A stretch of 38,268 nt of DNA from Spirochaetae bacterium HGW-Spirochaetae-4 (GTDB lineage: Bacteria > Spirochaetota > Spirochaetia > Sphaerochaetales > Sphaerochaetaceae): contig PGXU01000027.1 of NCBI GenBank assembly GCA_002839335.1, forward strand, positions 1 through 38,268, written 5' to 3'. Below are positions 23,706 to 32,365 of the stretch, piece by piece (position 1 is the stretch's first letter; each line of letters begins with the position of its first letter). Below the pieces are notes generated by a model that had not been told where the DNA came from, searched no databases, and worked only from the letters and a program-made list of their open reading frames with translations. A program made the translations under genes and the position numbers.

Positions 23706-24203
23706 ACATATAAAGAGGGAGCCTTGAAGATAAATCGTTTTTGATGTCGATAATTGAAACGCATGAAGGGAAAAGTCGTTCCTTTCGCGCCTGCTGACTG
23801 ATCGGTAAAACCGTTGAACTCAAGCTTGATTTGAAAGTTCCTAACCGGATAAGGTCCTTAGGGGTTTAGGTGTTCTTGCAAAAAAAAAATAAAATCCTCA
23901 ACATTTTTGAACCTCTAAATTTTTATAGCTATTTCTTGCATTCCTTCCCTAACGAGGATTTTGCGAAAATCCTTCCTGACACCGAGTGTCGGTGGGATGA
24001 CCATGCACGATGGTTCTTTCTGCCTTGGGTAGCATAGGAGCCAGACCAAAGGTTTCCACTATATCGCCAATTGGTCTGTTTCCACTTCTTCCAACCATTG
24101 GTTTCACATATCTGGGAATGAGGCTTCAAGCAACATCGCTTTCCCTGATAGGATGAACTTTGCATGATGGAAGGGAAGTCCCTGTCAACCTGAGTGCCTG
24201 CGT
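23706..24203. other. Non-coding stretch with two adjacent palindromes
   Basis: No gene is recognised. A run of ten As lies near 23880. Two small palindromes stand side by side: AGGATTTT-GCG-AAAATCCT at 23955-23973 and GACAC-CGA-GTGTC at 23978-23990. Minus-strand frames across 23930-24165 are open for up to about 78 codons but match nothing I know. The palindromes resemble ends of a small mobile element or a regulatory site, but the evidence stops there. Confidence 0.4.
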
Positions 24204-24725
24204 TCAGGATTGTTCGTGTGCTTCAAGGATGTGATGGGAAACCATATCACTCAAGCACATGACCTTGCTGCCTTTGCTTTCATAGTAACGCAACATCTCA
24301 TCAATTTTGCGTGTATCATAGCTGGTGATGCAATCCGATAGGACAGTGACGCCATATTCTGCTTTGCATAAGTTGTAACAGGTTGATTTCACGCAAGCGA
24401 CAGCATCCGCTCCTGCTATGTAGAATTCTCCTATTTCATGCTCAATGATGAACTTTGTAAACTCTTCACTGCTTAATGCGTTCCCTTTGTATTTCGTGAA
24501 CACATGTTCCGACACAATGTTCAAGTCTGAAACGAATGCTGCCCCCCGTGTCCCGGGTTTGAACGTCCTCGTTCCTTCGGATAGATTCTCATGCCTGATA
24601 TACACAACATGAATATTGGATTGTACTGCCCAATCAATAGCTTTATTGATAGTGCCGATGACATCCTTGTAGTTCTTGGTTATGTCATTTTGTATATCGA
24701 TTATTACCAAGGCTTTCTTCTGCAT
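24204..24725 (-). CDS. Cysteine hydrolase (isochorismatase family)
   Basis: A compact 173-residue hydrolase of the isochorismatase/nicotinamidase superfamily. The catalytic triad is clear: Asp10 in VIIDIQND, Lys78 in HVFTKYKGNAL and Cys111 in AGADAVACVKST, with the preceding Val-Ala expected to form the family's cis-peptide. Length and layout are closest to small amidases that cleave C-N bonds. AGGAGG lies upstream of the ATG at 24725. It diverges from a WYL-domain regulator gene, with a palindrome in the shared control region, so it is probably the regulator's target. The substrate is not determined by the sequence. Confidence 0.87.
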   Translation of the reverse strand: MQKKALVIIDIQNDITKNYKDVIGTINKAIDWAVQSNIHVVYIRHENLSEGTRTFKPGTRGAAFVSDLNIVSEHVFTKYKGNALSSEEFTKFIIEHEIGEFYIAGADAVACVKSTCYNLCKAEYGVTVLSDCITSYDTRKIDEMLRYYESKGSKVMCLSDMVSHHILEAHEQS

Positions 24726-24776
24726 CGTGATTCCTCCTGATGGGTTGCTTTGTCTCTTGGTTCATTGTACTGTGCA

Positions 24777-24802
24777 ATTGTTGACAACAGTATGGCAACA
24801 AT
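24777..24802. promoter_or_regulatory. Candidate operator in the divergent cysteine-hydrolase/WYL control region
   Basis: ATTGTTG (24777-24783) and CAACAAT (24796-24802) form a perfect 7-bp inverted repeat around 12 bases. A third half-site gives TGTTG-A-CAACA at 24779-24789. The cluster overlaps a TTGACA box at 24781-24786 that would serve the plus-strand regulator. The site is probably bound by the adjacent WYL regulator. Confidence 0.5.
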
Positions 24803-24844
24803 ATACAGCAGTAGCAGAAAAAGTTTCGTACCATTGGTGATCAG

Positions 24845-25786
24845 ATGAAAGTTGACAGGCTTGTAAGTATTATTATGATACTCCTGGACAAAAAACGTAT
24901 AGGCGCACAGGAGTTGGCCGATATGTTTGAAGTCTCGCTGCGCACTATCTACCGCGACATCGACACTATCAACAGGGCAGGTATTCCCGTTCTATCAACG
25001 CCGGGAGTGGGTGGTGGCTTTGAGATCATGCAGGAATACAAGCTTGATAAGAAGGTTTTTTCGACTGCCGACCTATCCGCCATCTTGATGGGGCTTTCCA
25101 GTCTCTCCTCCATGATCCGAGGTGATGAACTGGTGAACGCCCTTGCGAAGGTCAAGAGTTTCATCCCCACCGAGAGAGCGAAAGACATTACCCTGAAAGC
25201 CAATCAGATATGCATAGATATGAGTCCGTGGATGGGCAACAGGAACGTACAACCCTATTTGAAGATACTGAGAACCGCATTGCAAGAGAGCAAGCTGCTT
25301 TCCTTTACGTATGCCGACCGCTACGGGAATAGAACCACACGAACAGCCGAACCATATCAGCTTGTTCTGAAAAGCAGTCATTGGTACTGGCAAGGATATT
25401 GCCACACACGAAATGATTTCCGCTTATTCAAACTTGCCCGCACAGCAAACCTGCAAATCCTTGAAGAGACATTTACTCCTCGAGAGAATCCAAAACCACA
25501 GTTGGATATAACGGATATGGTGGAAACACTGCAAACAGAAATCAGAATTCGCATCCATAGATCAGTCATGGACAGGGTGCTCGAGTATTGTACGTATGAT
25601 CACTTTTCGCCAGACGGTGAAGAGCATTACCTTGTCGGCTTTCCCTTCATAGAGAATGATTATTACTACAATATCCTGTTCGGTTTTGGAGATGCATGCG
25701 AGTGTCTGGGGCCCTTGCACATCCGTACAGAAATCAAGCGTCGAATACATGCCATGGCTACCTTGTACGAAAAGGAGACTGGTTGA
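24845..25786 (+). CDS. YafY-type transcriptional regulator with WYL domain
   Basis: A 313-residue regulator. The N-terminal DeoR-type helix-turn-helix spans about 1-60 (RIGAQELADMFEVSLRTIYRDIDTINRAGIPV), followed by a linker ending in the WYL ligand domain near 140-230 with LSFTYADRYGNRTTRTAEP, SSHWYWQGYCHTRNDFRLFKL and a C-terminal extension. WYL domains are thought to sense nucleic-acid or small ligands. ATG 24845 has only a weak ribosome-binding site. The next gene, a Crp/Fnr-type regulator, starts one base after its stop, so two regulators are cotranscribed. Confidence 0.9.
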   Translation: MKVDRLVSIIMILLDKKRIGAQELADMFEVSLRTIYRDIDTINRAGIPVLSTPGVGGGFEIMQEYKLDKKVFSTADLSAILMGLSSLSSMIRGDELVNALAKVKSFIPTERAKDITLKANQICIDMSPWMGNRNVQPYLKILRTALQESKLLSFTYADRYGNRTTRTAEPYQLVLKSSHWYWQGYCHTRNDFRLFKLARTANLQILEETFTPRENPKPQLDITDMVETLQTEIRIRIHRSVMDRVLEYCTYDHFSPDGEEHYLVGFPFIENDYYYNILFGFGDACECLGPLHIRTEIKRRIHAMATLYEKETG

Positions 25787-25787
25787 A

Positions 25788-26384
25788 ATGGTCAACAAAT
25801 ATGTGGAAACACTCCTTGAAAAGGCTGATGGTCTATCGGACGAGGAGAAGCAAACTCTTGCCGAAAGTCTCCCTGTAAAGACCTATGGCAAAGGACATCA
25901 TCTTCTTAGGCAGGGTGAACCGTACCGGGAATGTTTCTACATTTTCAAAGGGTGTATACGTCAATACTTCCTGGACGATAGTGGTAATGAGAAGACAGTT
26001 GCCTTCTTTACAGAAGGAGATACCGCCGCACTCCTAGATGCCGATTATCTGAAGAACCCTTCTCCCTACTTCTGGGAGTGCACGGAAGAAAGTACGGTTC
26101 TTGTAGGGGATCTTACCAATGAATCGGATATTCTTGATCGGTACCCCTCCCTCCAGAAGCTGATCAGACAAATGCTTGAGGAGAATTTGGGGAAATCACA
26201 GGCGTCCCTTACTACTTTTATATCCTCAACTCCCGAACAACGGTACTTGAACCTGATTCATACCCGGGCGGACCTTCTCGAGAGGGTCCCCCAGTATCAG
26301 ATTGCGAGCTTTCTTGGAATAACGGCAGAATCATTGAGTCGTATCAGGAAACGGCTTTCCTCTTCGTTTTCCCTCCCCGAATAA
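25788..26384 (+). CDS. Crp/Fnr family transcriptional regulator
   Basis: A 198-residue cyclic-nucleotide-binding-type regulator. The sensor beta-barrel covers about 20-120 (KGHHLLRQGEPYRECFYIFKGCIRQYFLDDSGNEKTVAFFTEGD). The C-terminal helix-turn-helix is VPQYQIASFLGITAESLSRIRKRL, near 170-193. No Fnr-type cysteine cluster is visible, so oxygen sensing is unlikely. The start is ATG 25788, one base after the WYL gene; the longer frame overlaps that gene. Its 3-prime end overlaps the convergent membrane-protein gene by 41 bases. Its target may be that gene, though this is only proximity. Confidence 0.88.
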   Translation: MVNKYVETLLEKADGLSDEEKQTLAESLPVKTYGKGHHLLRQGEPYRECFYIFKGCIRQYFLDDSGNEKTVAFFTEGDTAALLDADYLKNPSPYFWECTEESTVLVGDLTNESDILDRYPSLQKLIRQMLEENLGKSQASLTTFISSTPEQRYLNLIHTRADLLERVPQYQIASFLGITAESLSRIRKRLSSSFSLPE

Positions 26385-27024
26385 TCATCCAGAGTGCGAA
26401 TACCATCTCTCCAAGGGTCATCGGAATAGCAAGGATCGATTCGAGACGGCCGGTGAAATCTGAGAAGCGCGGAAGAAAGCCCTCCATTGTGTGTATCAGC
26501 AAGTAGGAGACACCCGCTGCAAGCAGAAGGATACCAAGTACTTTATTTTCATATCTGAAGGACGCAACAGATAGCAGGATCAGGTGGATTCCAAACACTA
26601 TGAGTCCGAAAGACCAGATTCGGTCGAAACGTGTCAGAAGTAACATGACTCTCTGTGTGTTTCCACCCTGGACAGATGAAGATACGGCAACGAGTTGAGA
26701 TACAGCTGCAGCCAGGATCACGGTATAGATCACTCTGAGTCCAGCTGTCATGGCAGAGAACCCCATGTTTTCATTCCTGAAATAGTGGAAGATACCCCAA
26801 CTGACCAACAGGTCTGTTATGATGATTACTACCCAGAAGAGGATTTCCATGTACCATTGTGAGAGGTTTGCTCGTAGGTTGTCCATGGTTTGTTCTGCCT
26901 GAGATATGTCGATGAGTGTGGAATGGATCGCACCGAAAGCGATTCCTGCAGCCACTGCCATGACCAGCAGCGAGATACCAATCACGAGTGCGGTCGACCG
27001 TTTGTTTTCTTTGTTTATAGTCAT
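26344..27024 (-). CDS. DUF4386-like integral membrane protein
   Basis: About 226 residues with six or seven hydrophobic helices: ALVIGISLLVMAVAAGIAFG near 11-30, EILFWVVIIITDLLVSWGIFHYF near 62-84, and further helices to the basic tail RGGKTKRKAVS. The layout and the segment VYTVILAAAVSQL fit the DUF4386 family, which has no known function and is often next to stress or Crp-type regulators. The ATG at 27024 follows AAGGAGAT; the frame extends 17 codons further without a better site. Its end overlaps the Crp/Fnr gene tail to tail, so the two transcripts are antisense over 41 bases. Confidence 0.75.
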   Translation of the reverse strand: MTINKENKRSTALVIGISLLVMAVAAGIAFGAIHSTLIDISQAEQTMDNLRANLSQWYMEILFWVVIIITDLLVSWGIFHYFRNENMGFSAMTAGLRVIYTVILAAAVSQLVAVSSSVQGGNTQRVMLLLTRFDRIWSFGLIVFGIHLILLSVASFRYENKVLGILLLAAGVSYLLIHTMEGFLPRFSDFTGRLESILAIPMTLGEMVFALWMIIRGGKTKRKAVS

Positions 27025-27262
27025 TTCCGGATCTCCTTGTATTCCCAGTATAGGCGATGAAGAAAATTGGTTCATTGACTTTCATCAATGAGTTCTAGGA
27101 AGACCAGTGGAAATTACCATGATAACCTCAGGAAGAGCATATCGATTTGGCTTATTGAAATTTCTGGATAGTCGAAAGGACCCTTCTCAATACAACAATG
27201 AATTCGTATTGCATCCATTTCCACCTGATGGTATATTGGCAAATCTATCTGGGAGGGCAACC

Positions 27263-27670
27263 ATGAAACACACAGGGTCATGTCTTTGTAAGCGTATTGC
27301 CTTTGAGGTTGAGGGGGAATTTGAAGATTTCTATCTTTGTCATTGTTCCCGTTGTCGAAAAGATACAGGATCGGCTCATGCATCCAATTTGTTTTCTTCT
27401 TCAGCAAAACTCACATGGATTTCAGGAGAGGAGCAGGTGAAAACCTATCGGGTTGAAGGAACCCATCATTCAAAGAGCTTCTGTCCACACTGTGGTTCTG
27501 CTCTTCCCACATTGCAAATGGGGGGCTCCTTATTGGTGGTTCCTGCGGGATCACTGGATTCAGATCCCCACATTTCTCCCAAAGGACACATATACGTGGA
27601 AAGCCGGGCTTCATGGGACAATAACTTGGAGAAGATCCCACAGTATCCACAACAACCCCCTGCTTTATAA
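27263..27670 (+). CDS. GFA family protein (glutathione-dependent formaldehyde-activating-like)
   Basis: A 135-residue zinc-binding protein of the GFA/CENP-V fold. Cysteine pairs are CLCKRIAFEVEG near 7-18, CHCSRCRKDTGSAHASN near 27-43 and FCPHCGSALP near 73-82, the standard pattern for two zinc sites. Most bacterial members have no proven substrate. I chose ATG 27263, which follows GGGAGGG; the longer frame from 27107 adds residues unlike the family. It stands alone, with repeats and non-coding DNA downstream. Confidence 0.85.
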   Translation: MKHTGSCLCKRIAFEVEGEFEDFYLCHCSRCRKDTGSAHASNLFSSSAKLTWISGEEQVKTYRVEGTHHSKSFCPHCGSALPTLQMGGSLLVVPAGSLDSDPHISPKGHIYVESRASWDNNLEKIPQYPQQPPAL

Positions 27671-27865
27671 AGCGCCCTGAAGTCAACACCAGAAATCCAA
27701 AATATTGGAGGGACTGTATGAGTGCCTTCCCTACAGTAGAATTGGAGAAACCTACGTCTTGAACAGGAAATCATCCGATTTGGGAAAATTGAAGAGGCTG
27801 TGACTGTTACTTGGGAGGGGCCTCGGATTAAGGGAAGGTTAAGCGTGTGCTTCACTTTCCTCCTC

Positions 27866-27952
27866 AACGGGAGTTATGCATAAATACTTCCCGATACCAT
27901 GTTTTTACATAATACATCAGGAATACCCTGGAAGCTCGTTTCTTGAGCTGAA
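27866..27952 (+). repeat. Dispersed intergenic repeat, copy 2
   Basis: AACGGGAGTTATGCATAAAT, then ACTTCCCGATACCATGTTT, aligns almost without gaps to 35323-35360. The right part is weaker (ACATAATACATCAGGAATACCC against ACATAACCCGTCACAGACAGCC). Downstream it is followed by CTGGAAG as in copy 3. Confidence 0.65.
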
Positions 27953-27985
27953 GCTAGAATAATTTTTTTATGGTATTGGAAGTCG

Positions 27986-28017
27986 CCCAGGGTTGATTGA
28001 TTTCAAGCAACCCTAGG
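27986..28017. other. Stem-loop downstream of the aldolase gene
   Basis: CCCAGGGTTG (27986-27995) pairs with CAACCCTAGG (28008-28017) with one mismatch around a 12-base loop. It lies past the end of the minus-strand operon. On the minus strand it is followed by an A-rich run rather than T-rich, so it is not a standard terminator there; it may still block 3-prime decay. Confidence 0.4.
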
Positions 28018-28128
28018 CAGATGAAGAATGAACTCTTTTTTCCCAATTGCCATAATATGCTTGTTATGGATATGATCCACCCACTAGTGTGGCAAGTTAA
28101 AGTTTTGTCACGGGCTTTATCAGAAAGA

Positions 28129-29001
28129 TTAAAGCCAAGACTCAACTATTTTCAGAGCTTCCCGAACATTTCCCTGCTGTTGATTACTCAACGGTAAGAA
28201 TGGTCGCCGGCATGGTCCACAAGGAACACCCAATACCTCCATAGCATATTTTGCCGCTGAAAAAATACCGTTCTCCACCAACGCTTCAATGAAAGCATTT
28301 AAAGTGGATTGGACCTCCCTAGCCTGAGTCAAATCACCATGAGTAAACCGATCACGAATCTCCTTGAATATTCGTGGACAGATATTTACCGTTGTACCTA
28401 TCGTGGCATGTGCCCCGGCAGTCATACTGTAGAGGTACATCTCATCAAACCCGTTGTACAGGATTTTGTCGGGGAAAGCTTCGTGTATGCGTTCCAATTC
28501 ATAGAGATTCATTGAGGTGTGTTTGATCCCAATGATCCTGGAATCGTTGAGGAGAGATGAATTCATCTTCTTGGAGAAGGTAATACCCGTAAACTGGGGG
28601 ATGTTATATACAATTACACCAATATGTAAAGCTTCCACAACCGAGCGATAATGGTGTTCGACCTCCATGGGTGTGTAGCTGTAGTAGATAGGTGGTATGA
28701 GCGAGACGGCTTGGGCACCACAAGCTTGGGCATGGATGGATAAATCAACCACCGAAGCAGTGCTTAAAGCTCCAGTATGCACAATGAACGGCACTTCGCC
28801 TGACACCTCGGAGGCTACTACTTCCACCAATCTCTTCCTTTCGTTCCTCTCCAAGAGCAGTCCCTCGCCAGAGGATCCGCAACAATAGAAGCCTTCAACT
28901 CCCTGGTCCAATTCATAGTTTACCAACTTTACAAGAGCCTGTTCGTCAAGGTTTCCCTGTTCATCCACAGGAGTCAATAGGGCTGCATAGATTCCATTCA
29001 T
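28129..29001 (-). CDS. NanA-like aldolase (DHDPS/N-acetylneuraminate lyase family)
   Basis: A 290-residue class I aldolase. Schiff-base Lys160 lies in GIKHTSMNLYELERI and the catalytic Tyr132 in VYNIPQFTG; GSSGEG at 42-47 binds the keto-acid carboxylate. LYNGFDEM and the run to the C-terminus resemble N-acetylneuraminate lyase more than dihydrodipicolinate synthase. Family members cleave sialic acid or 2-keto-3-deoxy sugar acids to pyruvate and an aldehyde or sugar. With an enolase-type dehydratase in the operon, a 2-keto-3-deoxy acid is the more likely substrate here, and no sialic-acid kinase or epimerase is present. ATG 29001 follows GGAGAAG. Last gene of the minus operon. Confidence 0.85.
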   Translation of the reverse strand: MNGIYAALLTPVDEQGNLDEQALVKLVNYELDQGVEGFYCCGSSGEGLLLERNERKRLVEVVASEVSGEVPFIVHTGALSTASVVDLSIHAQACGAQAVSLIPPIYYSYTPMEVEHHYRSVVEALHIGVIVYNIPQFTGITFSKKMNSSLLNDSRIIGIKHTSMNLYELERIHEAFPDKILYNGFDEMYLYSMTAGAHATIGTTVNICPRIFKEIRDRFTHGDLTQAREVQSTLNAFIEALVENGIFSAAKYAMEVLGVPCGPCRRPFLPLSNQQQGNVREALKIVESWL

Positions 29002-29106
29002 CACTTTACTTCTCCATATATAGTTGCATTTCCACCAGATTCCCAGGCTTCAAGGCCAGATTTGATCATCCGGTTAATCAGATCTACTTTAAATTACAAG
29101 AGGCAA

Positions 29107-29937
29107 TTACCAAGCTGTCCAACCACCATCCACAACCAGATTCGCCCCTGTCATATATTTTGATGCATCGGAAGCGAGAAAAATAACAGCACCATTGTAT
29201 TCGTCAGCCTGCGCCATTCGTCCCATGGGCATACGCTGGCAGTAGTTTCTTTGGAATTCCTCATCTTGCGTTTCTCTAAAGACACCAGAAGGGGTAAGGA
29301 TGTTCACGCGTATTCCAGATCTTCCCCAGTAGGTAGCGCAATAGCGGGTTAGATTGTATAGCCCGCTCTTGGCCGCCGAATAAGCCACTGGCTTGATAAA
29401 TGGAACGCCAGTCTTCTCCTTCTTATATGCATAAATGTCTTGCACCGGACTCACCATTCCGTAGATGGATCCGATATTGATAATCGATCCCCCGCTAGTA
29501 TTGGCAATCATTAAAGCTCCTACTGCTTGGGTCATGAGGAAGGTGCCCACAAGGTTGACTTCAATGACTTCCCGGAACACTTCCTCGGGAAACTGTTCGA
29601 AAGGACCCGAAACCTCGGGAGGCGCACTGGGCTGGGTATCAATACCTGCGTTATTCACCAGAACTTCTGGAGTCCCCCACTGTTGTACAACTTCCTTAAG
29701 ACCACGATCGATAGATGCCTTGTCGGCAATATTGACAGAGTGTATTGAAAGATTTTCGCTTGCAGCAAGTTCTGGGCCAAAGACAGCTAGCTTTCTTTTT
29801 TCGTCTGCCGAGCGAGAAAAAATAGCGATTCTTGCTCCACGTTCATGGAATTCCTTTACGAATTCGGCACCAATTTGGCCAAAGCCCCCAGTGATTACGA
29901 TAATTTTCCCAGTTATATCAAATAAGGTATCTTTCAT
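29107..29937 (-). CDS. SDR family oxidoreductase (sugar-acid type)
   Basis: A 276-residue short-chain dehydrogenase. Cofactor loop TGGFGQIG lies at 16-23, NNAG follows in the middle, and YSAAKSG holds the catalytic Tyr and Lys. The unusual insertion before it (YAYKKEKTGVPFIKPVA) and the end DGGWTAW resemble uronate/gluconate-type sugar-acid dehydrogenases such as those annotated D-mannonate oxidoreductase. GGAGG precedes ATG 29937. It lies 20 bases after the dehydratase gene and 105 bases before the aldolase, in a transport-dehydration-cleavage operon. It may interconvert a sugar acid and its keto form before dehydration. Confidence 0.87.
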   Translation of the reverse strand: MKDTLFDITGKIIVITGGFGQIGAEFVKEFHERGARIAIFSRSADEKRKLAVFGPELAASENLSIHSVNIADKASIDRGLKEVVQQWGTPEVLVNNAGIDTQPSAPPEVSGPFEQFPEEVFREVIEVNLVGTFLMTQAVGALMIANTSGGSIINIGSIYGMVSPVQDIYAYKKEKTGVPFIKPVAYSAAKSGLYNLTRYCATYWGRSGIRVNILTPSGVFRETQDEEFQRNYCQRMPMGRMAQADEYNGAVIFLASDASKYMTGANLVVDGGWTAW

Positions 29938-29957
29938 GGTTTTCCTCCAGCACACAT

Positions 29958-31055
29958 TTAGGTAGTGAGTCTATCATAGTTGAGTTTCAAACCGATTCCC
30001 GGGGTCTCTGGGATGGTCAAAATGCCGTTTTTGGGCATGGGTGGGTCGATAAATGCAATATTCGAGACCTCTTCGAACATGAAGAGTCGTTCTAAGAAAA
30101 TTCCGTTTGGAGCAGGAGAGAGCACATGCATGTGCATGTATTCCATTCCATGGGGAGCGAAGTAGATATTCCAAGCCTGGGCCATGGCAATTATCTTCTG
30201 CATTTCGGTGACTCCACCGCACCGAGTGACATCACACTGCAAATAGTCGACAGCATTATTAATCAGTAGATCCCGTACTCCGAAACGAGTATATTCATGC
30301 TCACCGGTACCGACGGGTGTACGGGACATGGAACGGAACCGTGAGAGTCCGGGAATGTCGTCTGCAAACACCGGCTCTTCAAAAAATATGATATCCAGTT
30401 CTTCCAAGCGTTCGGCCAACTGTATAGCCGTAGCAGCGGTGAAGGCGTTGTTTGCATCCACCATCAATCCGATTTTTGGTCCTATTGCGTCACGAACAGC
30501 TTGTATTCTAGCAACATCTTCCCCAAGGTTCTTGCCACCGTCGACTCCTACTTTCAGCTTTATCTGTTTATACCCTTTGGCAACCATGTCCAAAGCTTCG
30601 GCAACCAGTTCGTCTTTTGTATAACTGGTCCAACCACCACTTGCGTAAATCGGCAACTCTGTACGGGAACCACCAAGGAGTCGATAGAGAGGAAGTCCAA
30701 CCATTCGGGCCTTGATGTCCCATAGGGCTATATCGATTGCGCTGTAGGCGCAGAAGGCAAGTCCTTTTCTTCCGACACCACGCATGTAATGGAAGATTTC
30801 TTCATAGATGGATTCGGTCTCAAAAGGATTTCTTCCAAGAATTTTCGGTCCAATACCTTTTAGCACCATCTCGCGAATAGCTTCACCGCCGACCTCATGG
30901 TATGTGGTTCCTATACCCTTTAGCCCGTCATTCGTAGTGATTTCCACAATGACATAGCCGATGGTTTCAACGTTCCTGGTAGAGTCGGCGAAATTACCCT
31001 TTATCCTAGTCTCCACAAGATAGACTTGAATATCGCTTACTTTAGTACGCAACAT
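29958..31055 (-). CDS. Enolase-superfamily sugar-acid dehydratase (mandelate racemase type)
   Basis: A 365-residue protein of the mandelate racemase/muconate lactonising branch. The catalytic KxK is Lys166/Lys168, metal ligands are Asp200, Glu226 and Glu252, and the His-Asp dyad of the mandelate racemase subgroup is seen as Asp275 and His302 (APHGME). The branch dehydrates sugar acids to 2-keto-3-deoxy acids or racemises alpha-hydroxyacids. GGAGG precedes the ATG at 31055. It follows the TRAP permease by 19 bases. With the aldolase downstream, dehydration of an imported sugar acid is the simplest reading. The exact sugar acid cannot be read from the sequence. Confidence 0.9.
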   Translation of the reverse strand: MLRTKVSDIQVYLVETRIKGNFADSTRNVETIGYVIVEITTNDGLKGIGTTYHEVGGEAIREMVLKGIGPKILGRNPFETESIYEEIFHYMRGVGRKGLAFCAYSAIDIALWDIKARMVGLPLYRLLGGSRTELPIYASGGWTSYTKDELVAEALDMVAKGYKQIKLKVGVDGGKNLGEDVARIQAVRDAIGPKIGLMVDANNAFTAATAIQLAERLEELDIIFFEEPVFADDIPGLSRFRSMSRTPVGTGEHEYTRFGVRDLLINNAVDYLQCDVTRCGGVTEMQKIIAMAQAWNIYFAPHGMEYMHMHVLSPAPNGIFLERLFMFEEVSNIAFIDPPMPKNGILTIPETPGIGLKLNYDRLTT

Positions 31056-31074
31056 ATGTTCCTCCGTTTAATTA

Positions 31075-32352
31075 TCAACCAACTACCGAGGGCAACCATG
31101 TTGCCAGTCCCGGTATGAATGTGATCAGCAAAAGTGAAATGAATAGAGCAGGGAGATAGATGAGTATACCGGTGTACATATGGGTCAATTTCAGCTTAGC
31201 CACATTTGAGGTGACGAAGAGTGTCATACCTACCGGAGGGGTGACCAGACCTACACATAAATTGATAATCACCACGATACCGAAATGTAAAGGGTCGATG
31301 CCAAATTGGAGGGCAACTGGAAGCAATATCGGAACCATTATTAGCAAAGCTGGTGATTGGTCAAGCAGCATACCTACTATAAGAAGTAGGAAATTGACAA
31401 ATAGAAGGAAAAGCAACGGCGAATTGGCATAGTTGAGGAAGAATGCGGTTACCGTTTGAGGGATCCGCAAGGCAGTGATGACCCAGGCCATTGCCGTTGA
31501 GATGGCAATGATCACCATGACGTTTGCGGTGGTCTTGGCGGTATTCACCAGTGCTTGGTAAAAATCCTTCCAGTTCAAGGTCTTCAGAATGAACTTTGTA
31601 ACTAGAAGTGCGTACAATACTGCAACAGCGGCCGATTCTGTAGCAGTGAAAATACCCGAGACGATTCCGACAATAATGATAATCGGAAGGAGAAGGGATG
31701 GTAGCGTCTGGACAAACGAGTTCCATACCTCTCTCAGAGTGGCTGCCCTTTCCGATTTAGGGTAATCGTTTTTCTTGGCAACGATGAATACAGTAATTAT
31801 TTCAGCGATTCCAATGAGCAGGCCAGGTACGAATCCGGCTAGGAACATCTCACTAACCGATACATTCCCGGCAACGACAGCGTAAATGATCATAATGGTA
31901 CTTGGGGGAATGATGGGGCCTATGATAGCCGAGGCAGCGGTGGTTGATGCTGCGAATTTCTTGGGGTAGCCGGCGGTCTCCATCATGTCTATCTCGATCT
32001 TTCCCAGTCCGGCAGCATCTGCAGTCGCCGATCCACTGATCCCTGCGAAGAAAATTGACGCGAGTATGTTGACGTATGCTAATCCGCCGGTGATGTGACC
32101 CACGAGATTGTTGCAGAAATGGACAATCCGCTGGGTGATACCCCCGGTAGTCATGATTTCACTGGCCAGTATGAAGAGGGGTATTGCCAAGTAGACGAAA
32201 TTATCGACACCGGTGAACATTTTCAATGGGATTATCTGAAGATTGCCTCCAAGAACGCCAAAAGCGAAGATGCTGGTGATACCCATGGAAAAGAGCACAG
32301 GTAAGCCAATCAACATGGTGATGATGAAAAACAATAATATGATAAAAGCCAT
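31075..32352 (-). CDS. TRAP transporter large permease (DctM family)
   Basis: Large membrane subunit, 425 residues. Signatures are VYLAIPLFILASEIMTTGG, FFAGISGSATADAAGLGKIEIDMM and GPIIPPSTIMIIYAVVAG, with LGLVTPPVGM-like text near the end. It belongs with the small permease directly upstream (13-base gap) and the binding protein at 32942. It is diverged from both other DctM proteins of the window, so the three transporters serve different solutes. Confidence 0.93.
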   Translation of the reverse strand: MAFIILLFFIITMLIGLPVLFSMGITSIFAFGVLGGNLQIIPLKMFTGVDNFVYLAIPLFILASEIMTTGGITQRIVHFCNNLVGHITGGLAYVNILASIFFAGISGSATADAAGLGKIEIDMMETAGYPKKFAASTTAASAIIGPIIPPSTIMIIYAVVAGNVSVSEMFLAGFVPGLLIGIAEIITVFIVAKKNDYPKSERAATLREVWNSFVQTLPSLLLPIIIIVGIVSGIFTATESAAVAVLYALLVTKFILKTLNWKDFYQALVNTAKTTANVMVIIAISTAMAWVITALRIPQTVTAFFLNYANSPLLFLLFVNFLLLIVGMLLDQSPALLIMVPILLPVALQFGIDPLHFGIVVIINLCVGLVTPPVGMTLFVTSNVAKLKLTHMYTGILIYLPALFISLLLITFIPGLATWLPSVVG

Positions 32353-32365
32353 GTTTAACCTCGTC

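Larger units (their letters stand above)
27671..28128. other. Non-coding stretch with a dispersed repeat and a stem-loop
   Basis: No gene is supported. It holds copy 2 of the dispersed repeat (27866-27952) and the stem-loop at 27986-28017. It separates the convergent GFA gene and aldolase gene. Confidence 0.5.

Noticed and set aside
28129-29001. Full sialic-acid catabolic operon
   Set aside because: Only a lyase-like aldolase is present; no ManNAc kinase or epimerase accompanies it, and the dehydratase points to sugar acids. NagA/NagB belong to a different, distant operon.
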